A stretch of DNA of 64,000 nt from Tetrapyrgos nigripes (GCA_013368315.1 JAACJM010000033.1:1-64000); one strand, 5' to 3'; shown: positions 50,808 through 64,000, counted from the stretch's first letter. A program made the numbers and translations. The notes: generated by a model not told the origin, from the letters alone.

Positions 50808-53800
50808 TGAAAATAATTTTCTGGTGATTATACTGCCTTGTTACCTACTCAAAACAATTGTGAGGATAATTAAGCTACAGAGTAATTTTATGCAGCTTAT
50901 AAGGAGTTACAAAGCAATGGATATCATTTTTCTACCCTTATAACAATCAAGTATTACTCTTTTGTTAGCTATTTGCAACAGAAGTTTTTGGCTTTTTTTC
51001 TGGTGACCAACCCACATGAGTATCAGAGCTGATTGAACATAATAACCAGTACCCATCTTGCTCTTTTGTTATATTTGGGCATTACTTTGGCCATATCTTC
51101 ATAACCACTACATATATTGCAAATCTAATTTACTAGAATGACTCACAAACAGGTATCTTCCAAGACGAAAGCTTTCATTTAGTTCAATCTCAAGAGTTCT
51201 ATCATAAATGCAGCTGGTGACATGCTGGTTGAAGCACACTTGAACTTTACTATCCTTTGTTTGGATGTAGTCAATATATAAAACAGTTTATCAGATTTAT
51301 GACTTCATTTTGCTACTCTAACAAGAGATATCTCATTGGGACTGCAACTGCTGACATGTTCAACATGTAGTATCCATCTCAGGGCAACTACGACTACAGA
51401 GAATTGGCATACTCTTTGCAAGGAGTATTCAGGTTCCAGACTCCTACTTAGACTTGGCAATTCCTTATGAACAGCCTACAAACTCAGAGGCTTGATGGAC
51501 CATAGTAAACTACTATACAGTACTTAGCTAATTGTGTGGCTGACTATAAAAGCACACTTCGATTACCATGAGTATTGTTCCCATGGAAAGCAGTGGTCTA
51601 CAGTTCATCTTCAGTGGGAGGCATCATACCCCTTGAGCCACTTAACTTTGTCTTCTCAGTGCTCAGTCTTTTCATACCAAACATTCCACTTGTCATATTG
51701 TGCGGTACCTTGCAGAGGTGTGTTCGTATGAAAGGAGTGTGGGCCAACGCTATGCATGGCAGGAACAAGGCCGTCTCCATTCATCCAAGCATATTCAGCT
51801 TGCATTTTCCATTTCTGTTTCGTGCAATTTCAAACAGCGTACAGGGTCACTCACCGTCTATGCTGACATTGCAATAATGCGAAAAAATTCCTTTGCTGAA
51901 AGTTAATTAACAGCTCAGACATTGACTATATGGAAAAACCTGAAATAAATCTCAGAAAAGGTGTGTGATATTGTGAATGCACCCAATATCAACAAATTTT
52001 AATGTCTAGAGTACTTTTTGCAGGAATTAGGTCACGATAAGGGATTCAGCCACTGCAAATTAAATCAGACGAAACGGCACCTCTCCACTGGTATCTGACC
52101 CTGATCTCTGCATGCATTAAACAGAATTCAAGAAAAGAAGCATTGATGGAAAGGCTGGATTGAGATCTCTAACCAGGAAGATAAATCTAGTTCTGCTCCT
52201 GTCGACCCAAAAACCATATATGAATATTTATGCTGGTGCAATTAGCTGAGATACTGTAAGTAGTTGAGCAGGGGTATTTCACAAAGAAGTTATAACAAAA
52301 TAATATTATTAGAGAATTACATCAATAATATGCACTAGTAATAAGGATCTTACCTGTATTGAAGGCTCAGGTTACTGAAATAGCTTTAGAAGCAAAGGAC
52401 ACAAAAGGTATCCCAAGTCACATCACATAGACAAAAGTGTGCAGTTGAGTTTTTGCATTTGCATGCACCAGAGTGTACATCGCGTAGTGCAAATGGAATT
52501 TGCAGTCCATGGCCACCTTCCCCATTTCACAATTGATTCAATCACTGACTAATCTTATTGCAGGCAAACTGATTCACATCAAAAAAGACGACTCCAACAC
52601 CTGGCTTGCAGCCACCACTTCCCTTGGTCTTCTCCATATCATCACTTGAGTAAAGTTTGCAGTCCAAGCTGACTATAAGGTTTATGTGAACCAGATCATC
52701 TTGGATAACTTATTTGAAGAGGTTTTGATGCCAATTATTGGCTGTGTTTCTGTTTTATTTTTTATCTTCACTCATCTTTTCGAGACTGTTCATTCTGATT
52801 CCTAACGCAGTTTAGTGGTGGCCTGGCCAGGAGGTGTTCCATCTCAGAACCTATGGTATTGTTTCCACTGAGACAGCTGGAAATGTGTTTTAGGTACATA
52901 ATCCTACTCCTTCTCTGGTTCATTTTAATATCTAAATGATCATATCTTGTTCTTTAATATCTAATATGAGACTCGAAGAAGGCTAACTAAGTAACTAAAA
53001 TAAGGGAGAGGAGGGAGGGTAATGCAAAGTAAATCTGACAATACTACATAGACTTGTGAATAAGTATGAGATGGAGAAGAACTGTAACAGCTCTAATATA
53101 CCCACTAGGGATGGTGAGTATGTCTCTTAGTGCTTTGTGCCTCAATCTCCAAATAAACCCATTCTATAGCAAAGAAGATGAGGTAGAGACCAATACAGGC
53201 AGCAGTGAAGTGATGGTAAGAGGAAAAAGACTACTGCAGGTGCAACTGGGTAGATATTTATACTGCCCAGAAGTATGTACTTCTGCTTGTCCTGATGACT
53301 ACCTTATATAGACAGAGCCCTTACAAGAACTAAGAATAGACTTACCCAAGAGACTTGCAAATAAGTGATGAGATGGAGAAGAATGATGGATGCGAGTCTC
53401 TTGAGCTGAATTAAGTATTACTGAGAAAGAATGAAACAAGACTGAGGGAGTGAGAAAGGAATATGTAAATGATGAAACAGGTATAAGGGTGTTTGAAGTC
53501 CAAAGACATGTGATGAAGCCTTGGAGGCATAATGGGTGTGTAGCCCTGGGGCATCAATGTTGAAACTGCAGAGGTAAAACAATGGACAGCAATGAGGTTC
53601 TACACAATGGAGATTGAATAAGGATAACGAATAGAAATTCAAATATGTACTCACAGCGATGATTAGACCTTTGTAGTAAAGGTACTTTAAAATAAGACTA
53701 ATCATCTTGCTGATCATCTGACAAATTTCTCATGGGAGGAAGGATAGGCGAATCATGGGGAGTCCTGAAACAGTGACTCCCCTGAGTATATTTGTGTACT

Positions 53801-53924
53801 AGACTCGAAGAAGGCTAAGGAGCCTAAGGAATGATAAAGTATGGAGAGTTGAAAGAAGGTGATGTGTGAAGGGGGTGAGAAGATGATTGGAGAGTTGAGG
53901 GACTTTAATATTGCTTTTGTTTAG
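50808..53924. other. No recognisable gene (copy B)
   Basis: Counterpart of 661-3835. It differs from copy A by small indels, such as loss of about 38 bp near 51567 and of about 18 bp near 52250, and by substitutions, many at CpG. Confidence 0.5.
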
Positions 53925-54300
53925 TCAATAATGCTGTGAAGAATAAAGGGTGCTTTTGAGAGTTTGTATGGGTTCCCAAGAGTATCCCTCCAAAGCATAG
54001 TGAGTGGCACCACCTGAACATAAAGAATGACCTGCAATGTCCTCTGGAAGGTAATGTCGCAGCCATCTAATAAACCATTGGTGAGTGGGTATTGAACCAT
54101 CCTTTTGAGCAAATAGGTTAGGGTGTGCTGGAAATAGCTGGTCTCTGGATTCTTTACCAGATAGTCTTCATCCCTGTCGCCTTCACTACAATCTTATTTC
54201 CATTGAATTGCTGGTCTGATTTGTGCATAGGTAGAGTGAAACTGATGTGGTCAGGTTGGATAGTCAATGATGAACACATCACTGCTTTGCAGAGCTCCGT
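53925..54300 (-). pseudogene. Tyrosine recombinase, C-terminal half (copy B)
   Basis: Same motifs as at 3836-4211, including the HxxR region with Cys for Arg. That change is shared by both copies and so predates the duplication. Confidence 0.7.
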
Positions 54301-57300
54301 GCACTGGAGGCAAATCCCTGTAAATCATCTGCCATACAGAGGTACTACAGAGAGAAGAATTTTCCAGAGCAATGCTGTAAGACTGCTGTAAGACAAGTTG
54401 TATTACAGGGACATTTCAGAGGCCGAATCCCTGTAGATCCGGTGCCCTACATAGGGATTACAGCAACCTTACACCAAGCCATTCAACAAGTATTCTGCCT
54501 TGGATTACAGAGGTATTACAGAGAGAAGAAATTTTGGGAGCAATGCTGTAAGACTGCTGTAAGACAAGTTGGATTACAGGAACATTTCAAAGTGACATGG
54601 TGTCACAGTAATACATTAGGTAATACAACCAAGAAATACAGAAGTATTTCAGTGTCACAAAAGTCACAGTATATCTTCCAGTAATTCAAGTCTGTATTAC
54701 AAAGGATTTACAACATTCAAGTATACAGTAAATCTACAGTGATGGCAAATGTTTTATAGGAGACATACTGTGACATTTCACTCACAGTAATATTTGGGTA
54801 AAGTCAGCCAGGATTACTGAAACATTACAACAAAAAGGAAAGAATATATCTGAAAAATTAAATGTATTGATGGAAAATATATAATGTCACAATTAGGTGA
54901 CAGTAAGAGGACTGGATGCTTGGAGACACTCTGCATGCATCCCCCCAGACGCAACTTGCATGCACTCCGGACACAACTTGTGTACACTCCAGACGCAACC
55001 TGCACACACTCTGGATGCGATCTGCACCCACCCTGGACACAACCAGCGTGCACTTCAGATGCAACTTGCACGCACTCTGGACGCAACCTGCTTGCACTCT
55101 GGATGCAACCTGTGCACATTCCAGACGCAACCTGTGCACATTCCAGATGCAACTTGTGCAGACTCCAGAGGCAACTTGCGTGCACTCTGGATGCAACCTG
55201 TGCACACCATGGATGCAACCTGCGCACACCATGGACACAACTTGCACGCACTCTGGACGCAACCTGCACGCACCATGAATGCAACTTGCACACACTCTGG
55301 ATGCAACTTGTGCATACTCTGGATGCACCCTGGAGGCAACTTGCACACACCCTGGACACAACTTGCACGCACTCTGGACACAACCTGCATGCATGCACCC
55401 TGGATGCAACTTGTGTGCACTCTGGAGGCAACCTGCACGCACTCTGGACGCAACCATGGACGCAACTTGTGCACACCCTGGACGCAACTTGGGTGCACTC
55501 TGGATGCAACCTGCAGACACTCTGGACACAACCTGCGTGCACCATGGACACAACTTGCACGCACTCTGGACACAACCTGCACACACCCTGGATGCACTCT
55601 GGAGGCAACCTGCACACACTCTGGACGTAACTTGCGCGCACTCTGGATGCAACCTGCGTGGACTCTGGATGCAACCTACATGCACCATGGACACAACTTG
55701 CACACACTCTGGACACAACCTGCATGCACCATGGATGCAACTTGTGTGCACTCTGGATGCAACCTGCACGCACTCTGGATGCAACCTGCACACACCATGG
55801 ACGCAACTTGCGCACACCCTGGACACAACTTGTGTGCACTCTGGATGCAACCTACGTGCACCATGGACACAACATGCATGCACTCTGGATGCAACCTGCT
55901 TGCGCACACTCTGCAGGCAACCTGTGCACACTCTGGACGCAACCTGCGTGCACCATGGACATAACTTGCACACACTCTGGATGCAACCTGCGCACACTCT
56001 GGACGCAACCTGCATGCACCATGGACACAACTTGCACACACTCTGGACACAACCTGCACACACCATGGATGCAACTTGTGCACACCCTGGACGCAACTTG
56101 CATGCACTCTGGATGCAACCTGCGCACACACTGGATGCAACCTGCACACGCTCTGGATGCAACCTGTGTGCACCATGGACACAACTTGCACACACTCTGG
56201 ACACAACCTGCACGCACTCTGGACGCAACCTGTGTGCACCATGGACAAAACTTGCACGCACTCTGGACGCAACCTGTAAACACTCTGGAGGCAACCTGTG
56301 CGCACTCTGGAAGCAACCTGCATGCACCATGGACACAACATCCATGAACTCTAGACGCAACCTGTACGCACTCTGGAGGCAACCTGCATGCACTCTGGAT
56401 GCAACCTGCCCGCACTCTGGACACAACCTGCCCACACTCTGGACGCAACCTGCCTGCACTCTGGACACAACCTGCGTGCACCATGGACACAACTTGCACG
56501 CACTCTGGACGCAACCTGCACACACCATGGATGCAACTTGTGCACACCCTGGACGCAACGTGCGTGCACTCTGGATGCAACCTGCATGCACCATGGACAC
56601 AACTTCCACGCACTCTGGACGCAACCTGCACACACCATGGATGCAACTTGTGCACACCCTGGACGCAACTTGCATGCACCATGGACACAACTTGCACACA
56701 CCCTGGATGCAACTTGCGTGCACCCTGGACGCAACTTGCATGCACCCTGGATATGCAACCTGCACACACTCTGGATGCAACCTGCACGCACTCTGGACGC
56801 AACCTGTGTGCACCATGGACACAACTTGCACGCACTCTGGACGCAACCTGCACGCACCATGGACACAACTTGTGCACACCCTGGACACAACTTGCACGCA
56901 CTCTGGACACAACCTGCACACACCATGGACGCAACTTGCACACACCCTAGATGCAACCTGCATGCACCATGGACACAACTTGCACGCACTCTGGACGCAA
57001 CCTGCACACACCATGGATGCAACTTGTGCACACCCTGGACATAACTTGCGTGCACTCTGGATGCAACCTGCACGCACTCTGGACGCAACTTGCACACTCT
57101 CTGGATGCAATCTGCATGCACCCTGGACACAACCTGCATGCACTCTGGACACAACCTGCACACACTCCAGACACAACTTGCCTGTGCACACTCTGGACAC
57201 AACTTGCACACACTCTGGATGCAACCTCCATGCACCCTGGATGCAACCTGTGCACACTTTGGACACAACCTGTGCACACTCCAGATGCAACTTGTGTGCA

Positions 57301-58212
57301 GTGGTCTTGAGTGCACACAGGTTGCATCCAGAGTGCGCACAAGTTGTGTCTGGAGTGTGCACAAGTTGCATCCAGAGTGCGTGCAAGTTGCATCTGGAGT
57401 GCGTGCAGGTTGTGTCCAGGGTGCATGCAGGTTACATCCAGAGTGCATGCAGGTTGCATCCAGAGTGCACACAAGTTGTGTCTGGAGTACATGCAAGTTG
57501 TTTCCAGAGTGCGTGCTAGTTGTGTCCATGGTGCGCACAGGTTGGATCCAGTTCTCTTACTGTCACCTAAATGTGACATTATATATTTTCCATCAATATG
57601 TTTAATTTTGCAGATATATTCTTTCCTTTTCGTTGTAATGTTTCAGTAATCCTGGCTGACTTACCCCAATATTACTGTGACTGAAATGTCACAGTAAGTC
57701 TCCTGTAAAACATTTGCTATCACTGTAGATTTACTGTTTACTTGAATGTTGTAAATCCTTTGTAATATGGACTTGAATTACTGGAAGATATACTGTGACT
57801 TCTTGTCACACTGAAATCCTTCTGTATTTCTTGGCTGTATTACCCAATGTATTACTGTGACACCATGTCACTCTGAAATGTTCCTGTAATCCAACTTGTC
57901 TTACAGCAGTCTTACAGTATTGCTCTGAAAATTTCTTCTCTCTGTAATACCTCAAGGCAGATTACTTGTTGAATGGCTTGGTGTAAGGTTGCTGTAATAC
58001 CTATGTAGGGCACTGGATTTACAGGGATTTGGCCTCTGAAATGTCCCTGTAATACAACCTGTCTTACAGCAGTCTTACAGCATTGCTCTGAAAAATTCTT
58101 CTCTTTGTAATACATCTGTAATACAAGGTGGATTACTTATTGAATGACTTGTTGTAAGGTCACTGTAATACCTCTGTATGGCAGATGATTTACAGGGATT
58201 TGCCTCCAGTGC
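54301..58212. mobile_element. Foldback-like element with minisatellite core (copy B)
   Basis: 3,912 bp. TIRs 54301-54919 and 57544-58212; array between them. It sits at the same position in the recombinase as in copy A, so the insertion predates the duplication. Confidence 0.8.
54920..57543. repeat. 22-bp minisatellite array (copy B)
   Basis: About 2.6 kb, roughly 118 units, with the orientation switch near 57305. It is about 306 bp (about 14 units) shorter than copy A in total, though the inverted part has one more 22-bp unit. Open frames of 746 codons (plus) and 842 codons (minus) are by-products of the stop-free unit. Confidence 0.95.
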
Positions 58213-59257
58213 TGTGAGCCATGGTGTCCAGCCATACTAATTCACCCAACCTTATCACAGCCAAAAACCCAATGAACAAAATCACCAAGAACAGCAAATC
58301 ATCATGGTCCATTGAGCTCTTCAAATCTTGATAAACACCAGTCAATTCCTCCCTTTCCAACACTTGTTTCTGCCTCTTCACGTATAAGTGCCTCTTCCTG
58401 CATCCCTTCACAGTTTTTGTGACCAACTTGCTCATACAGATTTGCCAGATATGTGGGTACATTGGTTTGAGCTGATTGCAGATGCCAGATAAGTAAGTTG
58501 AAACAGAAGGTGGTTTGATAAAATGACACATATAAGCTACATATAAGCTGAATGTATCCTTGGTAGGTTCAATCTCAAAGTTGTGATTTTGGCAAAATTG
58601 AATGTAAGATTCAGTGGCTGTTGAATAAGAACTCTTCATGTGGGGGTCTGTACTATACCCCAAATCAATCACCCTCTCCTGTATCAACCTCTCCTGAGTC
58701 CAGACCTCTCTCTTCTTCACTCTTCCTCTGGACTCTTGTGTTGCTAAGTTCATGATAAATCTGCCCCCAGCATCAGTCAAGGGGGTATAAAAGAGCAGCA
58801 TAGTGTTATTGAAGCTGGAGAGTGAGTTGGCTATATGATTTTCAGTGCCTGAGATATGGAATACATGTAATTGCACATTGTGTTGGATTAAGAGATCGAT
58901 GGTGGTCATAAGAATGGGGTTGTAGATAGGGGAGGCTTTGAGAGAGTTGAACATGTTCACGGTATTTGAGTTGTCCATGAAAATGACTACATGGAATGGG
59001 GGAGGGAAAGATGATTGCAATGTGAAAGACAGGGCTGATAAAACTGCAAGAGCTTTGAAATAAAAAATGCCATGTGAACAGTTGTCAACTGAACATTGGA
59101 ATCCCAGTGTAACATTACCAATTTCACCCCAGAAACCCATCGCAATGGGGCAGGCGTTGCAAAATAAAATCACCTCAGCATCTTCAATCCCCCAATCCTT
59201 GACTTGTAGCATCCTTACCCCATCCAAGTTTTCCATGTGATCTGCCATCCATACCAA
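58213..59257 (-). pseudogene. RNase H and tyrosine recombinase N-terminal half (copy B)
   Basis: One continuous frame of about 348 codons up to the foldback-like element, from MVWMADHMENLD through the RNase H motif VVIFMDNSNTV to recombinase box I RLGELVW. It shows that RNase H and recombinase were encoded in one frame before the indels seen in copy A. Confidence 0.8.
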
Positions 59258-59892
59258 CTCTCAACACATTGCCACACTGATCCAAATAAGTGCCTTTCCT
59301 TCCTTCCTGGATGTTTTTTGGTAAAGCCAGGACAAACCAGGTCACAGTAGAGGATAAACATTGAGCAACCAGTTGCACTAGCCAGCAATTTCTTGAAACT
59401 TGCAAAGAGTGTGGCATTGATGTGGGGTAGCAAAAGTTCTGATTGCTGCCAAAAGCTCTGCTTTTGAAGTAGGGGGCATTGAGATAGTCATAGTGTTTGG
59501 ATCAACATCAAAACCTATAATAATGAGCATGTCACCGTAGATTTGTTTAGGACCATCATGTGGGACTCCTAATTCATCCCACAACTTTTTCTGCTTCTCA
59601 GGCAACATTCTTTGTCCCTTCTCGTACCAAACCATCTTCACCTCCTCTTCAAAACCAAAATTGTCATCGACATACGTAAAAACATCCTCAATTCCCTTCA
59701 CATACTTTGCTATCCATGACCCATGTATACCTCCAGCTCCTCTATTACCAAAGTTATTGCAATGATCAACATTAAAACTATCCCCTACATACACAACTTG
59801 CTTGATTTGCTACAGGGGGTGCATCGGTGACTGCCTATATGCTTCTGAAACATCTGATTTCCATACTACTAGTTTGACATATCCATATAGCC
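59258..59892 (-). pseudogene. Reverse transcriptase, central and 3' part (copy B)
   Basis: Carries VSEAYRQSPMHPL, NNFGNRGAGGIHG, catalytic YVDDNFGF, WDELGVPHDGPK and IIIGFDVDPNTMTISMP in a mostly open frame. A TAG replaces the expected Trp just after MHPL, and a frame break separates it from RNase H. Confidence 0.78.
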
Positions 59893-60377
59893 TGTCAAGA
59901 ACAGGTTCAGATAGGGACTGGATGCCTCTCAGGCCACCACACAGGAACCAAAGACAAAGTAATAAGGCAAATAGATGGTATAGATGAGTAAGCCAGTACT
60001 TGGCCAGAGTCTACATAGTACTGAGGACAATGCTGAGCAGTATGGATCAGAGGGACAGAAGTGGACAGACTGAGGAACTATCTACAAAGCCCTGGAGTAT
60101 ATATACAAAAGTGCGAAGGAGAACAAGATTAGATCAGCAGGTACTGATGGAAACAAGCAAGGAATGATAATCAGGTATCTAAGTGATGTCAATATGTGTA
60201 ACAGGTACAGATATGATCTGTCAATCAGAGAAATGATGCATCAAAGAAGATGGAAGCCATAGGTACAAGGAACATGATCTAGAACCAAAGAAGCGAAGAA
60301 TGATGGAAGGGAGAAGAATGATGAAAGGAGAACAAAGAACAGGGTCTAGAAGCGAAGGCATGAAAGGATTCATGACA
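59893..60377 (+). mobile_element. Solo LTR, family TGTCAAGAAC (copy B)
   Basis: 485 bp, flanked by TAGCC at 59888-59892 and 60378-60382. It is uninterrupted here and gives the empty site for the 283-bp LTR of copy A. Confidence 0.92.
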
Positions 60378-60382
60378 TAGCC

Positions 60383-60587
60383 TTCTCCAACGAATCAAAG
60401 CTGCTCTGAGATCATGAAGATTGTCCAGTGGAACTGATACCTTGCTCTTGTTGATCATGGAGTTGACAGGAAAGGGCTTGGTGCTGTGATGGACCATCAT
60501 ATGTAGTTTGTTGGAGTTGGGTTTAGGGACAATGACAACAGGTACTGTGTGCATCCCTGGGAAAAGTTCAGCAAAAGATCAAGAAAA
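60383..60587 (-). pseudogene. Reverse transcriptase, N-terminal part (copy B)
   Basis: As at 10852-11056: TVPVVIVPKPN, VSVPLDNLHDLRAAL. It is cut by the solo LTR. Confidence 0.72.
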
Positions 60588-63510
60588 ACATTGTTTACTA
60601 ATCTTGATGTCACATTGTTCATATGCAAATTTGAGGTGGATCAGATCCTCTTTGAGACTCTTGGTGTTGGAAAATCCACAATGATACTAAGATGTTGACA
60701 AGGGTGTAAGAAACGGACACATAACAGTGGTCATCATTATTGAGTGTTAGTCTTCAGTTTCTTTAGCTATCCCAATTTAATATGCATACAATCAACAAAC
60801 ATTCATGAATGTGTCTACATATTGTCCAAGCCTGTGAGATGTCTCTCTCCCCCTGAGTCTTATAATCTTGTCCCGTTAGTGTGGTAAGTTTCATCCCAAC
60901 CTCAATTCGGTGCTGATAGTCTGCCATCATTTAGGCCTTCATGTCAAAGTTCTTCGTAGACTATCTCATAGTAAAATGTGTCACAAGCTGACAGTGCAAA
61001 GAAGCCACACTAATAGGTTGAGGAATATGTTACCTGAGGACATACAGGGAGAGAAATGAACTGATGATGTCACTGTGGTATTGTGGCATTGAGTGATTTA
61101 GACAACCAAGGAGCCTATTCACTGTATATACACAATTGCCTAGATTCTCTACAACAATGGTAGATTCCCAATAATACCCATCGTCTCCTCCCCATCCTTT
61201 CCCTATACATTGTGTGGCACAAACGGAATTTGCTGGCAGTAGGTACGGCCACCTGTTGCATCAGAACTAATATTTCTTTCCATCAGATCACATGGAAATG
61301 CACCAGGACAAAGCTTGAAACACAGCCCCATGGATCACTCCAGTCCAAACCTGTTTATCGGACGGATAGACAGGACCATTTAAGCATAGCCACAAGCAGA
61401 AGTTGAGTGTAATAAACTCAACCTCATTTCATTCAGCCTTGTAATAGTCACTTGTTGTATTGTGCAGTACCTTGCAGAGGTGCACTAAGTCTTCTTTGTC
61501 TTCAAGCCAGTTGTCTTTTTCATCTTTGTTTAGTGCTCAGTTTACCTATTCAAGCAGTGTATTACCATTCTATTCTGCCCACCCCAGTTTCGTTTTGTAT
61601 TTGTTGGAGTATCACCATGCAGGGCACCCATACTATGGGTAATATGGGTATGTGTATCAGCATTACTACTTATGATCAAGCTAAATAATTGTTGGTTAGT
61701 ATTGAAGCCCAGTGAAAATGGATGAGGCTGGAATCTGAGCCAACAAACTTTTGTAGGGCCCACACTAGTGAAGCTACTTATTTGCTCACAATTATTAGTC
61801 CAAGCTACTGTAGTACTAGTATCTAACCAGAATAAAATCTCTCTTTGGCAACAAGTTGACCCAAACTTGACCTCACCAGCACTCAAACATGTTCACCATC
61901 CCTTCTTCCTCCATATCACCCTGCTCTCTCTCCTCCTGTGCTCCTCACCAAATTGCTATCATCTCTTATTCCAATTGGATCCCATATGCCAGCCTGGTAC
62001 ATACTCACACCTGCCCTGGAGGCTCCTAGTGTGTTTGTCAGGAAATCTTTCCCCTAGACAGTGCAATGCAAAGTGGTAGGTGTATTTGCTTTAGGAGAGG
62101 GTTTCAGTATGCAGATACATGCATTTGGTTAGTCTGATGTGTTTTCTTTTTGTGGCCAGCATTGTGATAACCAGTTAGGTGCAGGTATGTGGGTTAACTT
62201 GTTTACCATAGTCTATAATGTCTCCTTTCCTAATCTTTATGGACTTGTATTTGCTGCACCATCCTTCCTGTGCCTGTCAAATTACCCAGCCTGAGGATCT
62301 CTCTTCTTCCATCATTGACTTCACTACGAGAAGGATGCCATTTAGGTGGTGTTAGCCTTGACACTCAGTATAGTAATCAGCGGTGCATTGTTGTACCTAG
62401 TAATATGACATATTCCATCAGAATTCAGATTTTCACAGATTGAAGTTGAAATTGAGAAGCAGTAGCTTGCTGTTAATCAGTCAGATTCTGACTACTTATT
62501 TTGCATATTTCTGTTCTACATATGATTCTGAGCTACAGATTCAGGTTTTCACAAATTCAGGTAGATTTTCAAGATACTAATTACATGTAATACTGTAGAT
62601 TCATTTGCAACAACACTTGCCATGATGAGTGGTGAAGCAAGCCCAAAGATGACTCAGTAACCTACTACCATACTTAATGTACTTTGTTTCTCCTGGCAGT
62701 TTCATTGACAATGCTTTCCACGGAGGACCAAGTGCTCCAGAAATCGACTAGAAACAAAGTTATCAATGAAAGGACTGTGACAAATGAAAGTTAAGAGGAT
62801 TTATATACATAGGGAATGATAGTATTACGCATACAGGCTTTGAGTCACATATTATTGTATGCTCATGATGCTTCGAGGACTCCTTTAGCAGAAACATAGC
62901 TTTGCTGAAAGGCTCAGAGTTGTAATGGCACAGTTCTACACTGCGCAAGCTTTTCTATGAAAGGAGTGTTTGGGAAATGGCAGCACTAAAGGATAAGAAA
63001 TTGGTCTCTGGAAGGCTCAATAGACAGCAGGCATTATAAATCTGCAGGTATCCCTGTGCATATGCTTAAGGTACACAGGTACTGAATAGGTACTTCAGGA
63101 TAGCTTAGCACATTGATAGGTAGCTTTCTATTAGGAGCTACTTGGAGAACATCTTGTACATTTATGAGCACTATCAATACTCACTGGGCTGTGAAACAAG
63201 TCATTTAAACTGGACATAATCTCACTCAGTAATGTCCCAATCAGAAAACTATAATTTATAGATCACTTAAAATGAGAAGAGCCTATGAATGAAATTGAGC
63301 TGTACATCTGACTTTTTTGAGAGAAATCTCAGTCACCAAGGCAATAGATAAGCAAATCAGCAGAGCAGTAAAGAGTGCAAATCGACAAGATGATTCAGGC
63401 AGCGACTGGAGGCAAGTAGCATATGGAAATGAACTTGAGGTGCTACAAAAAGTACAGATGTTGGGGCAAAGACCACCAAATGGTACAGGTATAGCTAGGG
63501 AAATGTCACC
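60588..63510. other. No recognisable gene (copy B)
   Basis: Counterpart of 11057-14059. A segment of about 40 bp near 12650 of copy A, bounded by direct repeats of TGTGTTTTCT, is absent here (near 62140). Confidence 0.5.
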
Positions 63511-64000
63511 TTAGGCATGTGCCTCTGCCCTCTTGGCATAGAGAAGCTGGACAATCTCCTTGCAATTTTGATTTTTAGGGAAGGGGTGATGGGCTGCCCC
63601 ATATTCAGCTGCCTGAAAGGGTGTCCCATACTTACCACCTGAAAGTGCTCCTTGATTGTCATGTCCCTCTTCATCAAAACACACTCTCACCTTGAATGTT
63701 TGGGTCTGCCCCCTTGTCAAGCAGGAGCTCAACAATCTCCTTGTATCCTCTTAATGAGGCTGTCTGAAGGGCTGTCCCATGATCACCACCTGAAAGTGCT
63801 CTTTTAGTGTCATCTCCCTCTTTATACAAACACATTCTCACATTGAATGTTTGGGTCTGCCCCCTTGTCAAGCAGGAGCTCAACAATCTTCTTGTATCCT
63901 CTAAATAAGGCTGTCTGAAGGGCTGTCCCATAACAACCACCTGAAAGTGCTCTTTGAGTGACATCTCCCTCTTTATACAAACACATTCTCACCTTGAATG
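63511..64000 (-). CDS. Membrane-ankyrin gene, 3' exons (copy B, partial)
   Basis: Last exon 63638-63511 is complete, 128 bp, reading GKYGTPFQAAEYGAA ... KEIVQLLYAKRAEAHA and stop, without the mariner. Before it lie two 99-bp ankyrin exons (63789-63691 and 63940-63842) with 52-bp introns between, and the gene continues past the window end. The order of repeat variants next to the last exon differs from copy A, pointing to loss or gain of repeats. Whether the whole gene is intact cannot be seen. Confidence 0.75.

Larger units (their letters stand above)
53925..60587 (-). mobile_element. DIRS-order tyrosine-recombinase retroelement, decayed (copy B)
   Basis: Same arrangement as copy A: RT N-terminus 60587-60383, solo LTR, RT remainder 59892-59258, RNase H and recombinase N-terminus 59257-58213, foldback-like element, recombinase C-terminus 54300-53925. 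This copy is less decayed and is the better guide to the ancestral reading frame. Confidence 0.8.
50133..64000 (+). repeat. Segmental duplication, copy B
   Basis: Second copy of the block at the window start. It keeps older states at several places: no 283-bp LTR inside the solo LTR at 59893-60377, no mariner at 63628-63632, and a less damaged retroelement reading frame (355 continuous codons across RNase H and recombinase). Its minisatellite array is about 300 bp shorter than in copy A. Sequence left of 50133 may also be duplicated, since copy A is cut by the window edge. The right boundary is beyond the window. Confidence 0.95.

Overview
The window looks like a transposon-rich segment of a basidiomycete genome, most likely Agaricomycetes. 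The evidence is short introns of about 50 bp with GT..AG borders, a split SNF1/AMPK-type kinase gene with the acidic and Ser/Arg-rich insert seen in mushrooms, a Plavaka-type DNA transposase, a DUF6698-like gene, a DIRS-order tyrosine-recombinase retroelement, a chromodomain Gypsy element and a membrane-plus-ankyrin protein of a kind common in mushroom genomes. The species is not determined. All family names come from reading motifs; no database search was possible.

Layout. A segmental duplication of more than 13 kb frames the window: copy A runs from base 1 to about 14.2 kb (continuing past a mariner insertion at 15.8 kb) and copy B from 50133 to the window end, in the same orientation. Each copy holds, in order: a five-unit 141-bp tandem repeat; the 3' end of a tyrosine recombinase; a 4-kb foldback-like element with 620-670 bp terminal inverted repeats around a 22-bp minisatellite; the rest of the same retroelement (recombinase N-terminus, RNase H, reverse transcriptase) on the minus strand, itself broken by a solo LTR; about 3 kb without recognisable genes; and the 3' end of a membrane-ankyrin gene. 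Copy A also has a 283-bp solo LTR and an intact Tc1/mariner element that copy B lacks, with clean empty sites.

Between the copies, 17.6-27.5 kb is a richer-GC host island: the 5' part of the ankyrin gene, several decayed coding fragments, an inverted fragment of the kinase gene, and an SNF1 pseudogene that has lost its catalytic core but kept its regulatory C-terminus. From 27.5 to 45.8 kb is a Russian-doll stack readable from target-site duplications: a host tandem duplication received a minus-oriented solo LTR (TSD TAGAC), which received a chromodomain Gypsy element (TSD CATTG), whose 5' LTR received a 9.3-kb Plavaka-type transposon with imperfect TIRs (TSD TC); the Gypsy interior also took in two more solo LTRs (TSDs GTCCT and CTGTG). 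The Plavaka-type element carries both its own decayed transposase and an intact eight-exon DUF6698-like gene. Region 45.8-50.1 kb holds gene fragments, a fold-back hairpin and one more solo LTR (TSD CAAGG).

Most stop codons in the old elements read as CGA to TGA changes, and the minisatellite units differ mainly at CpG sites, so methylation-linked C-to-T decay has shaped the repeats. The only protein genes that read as intact are the mariner transposase and the DUF6698-like gene.
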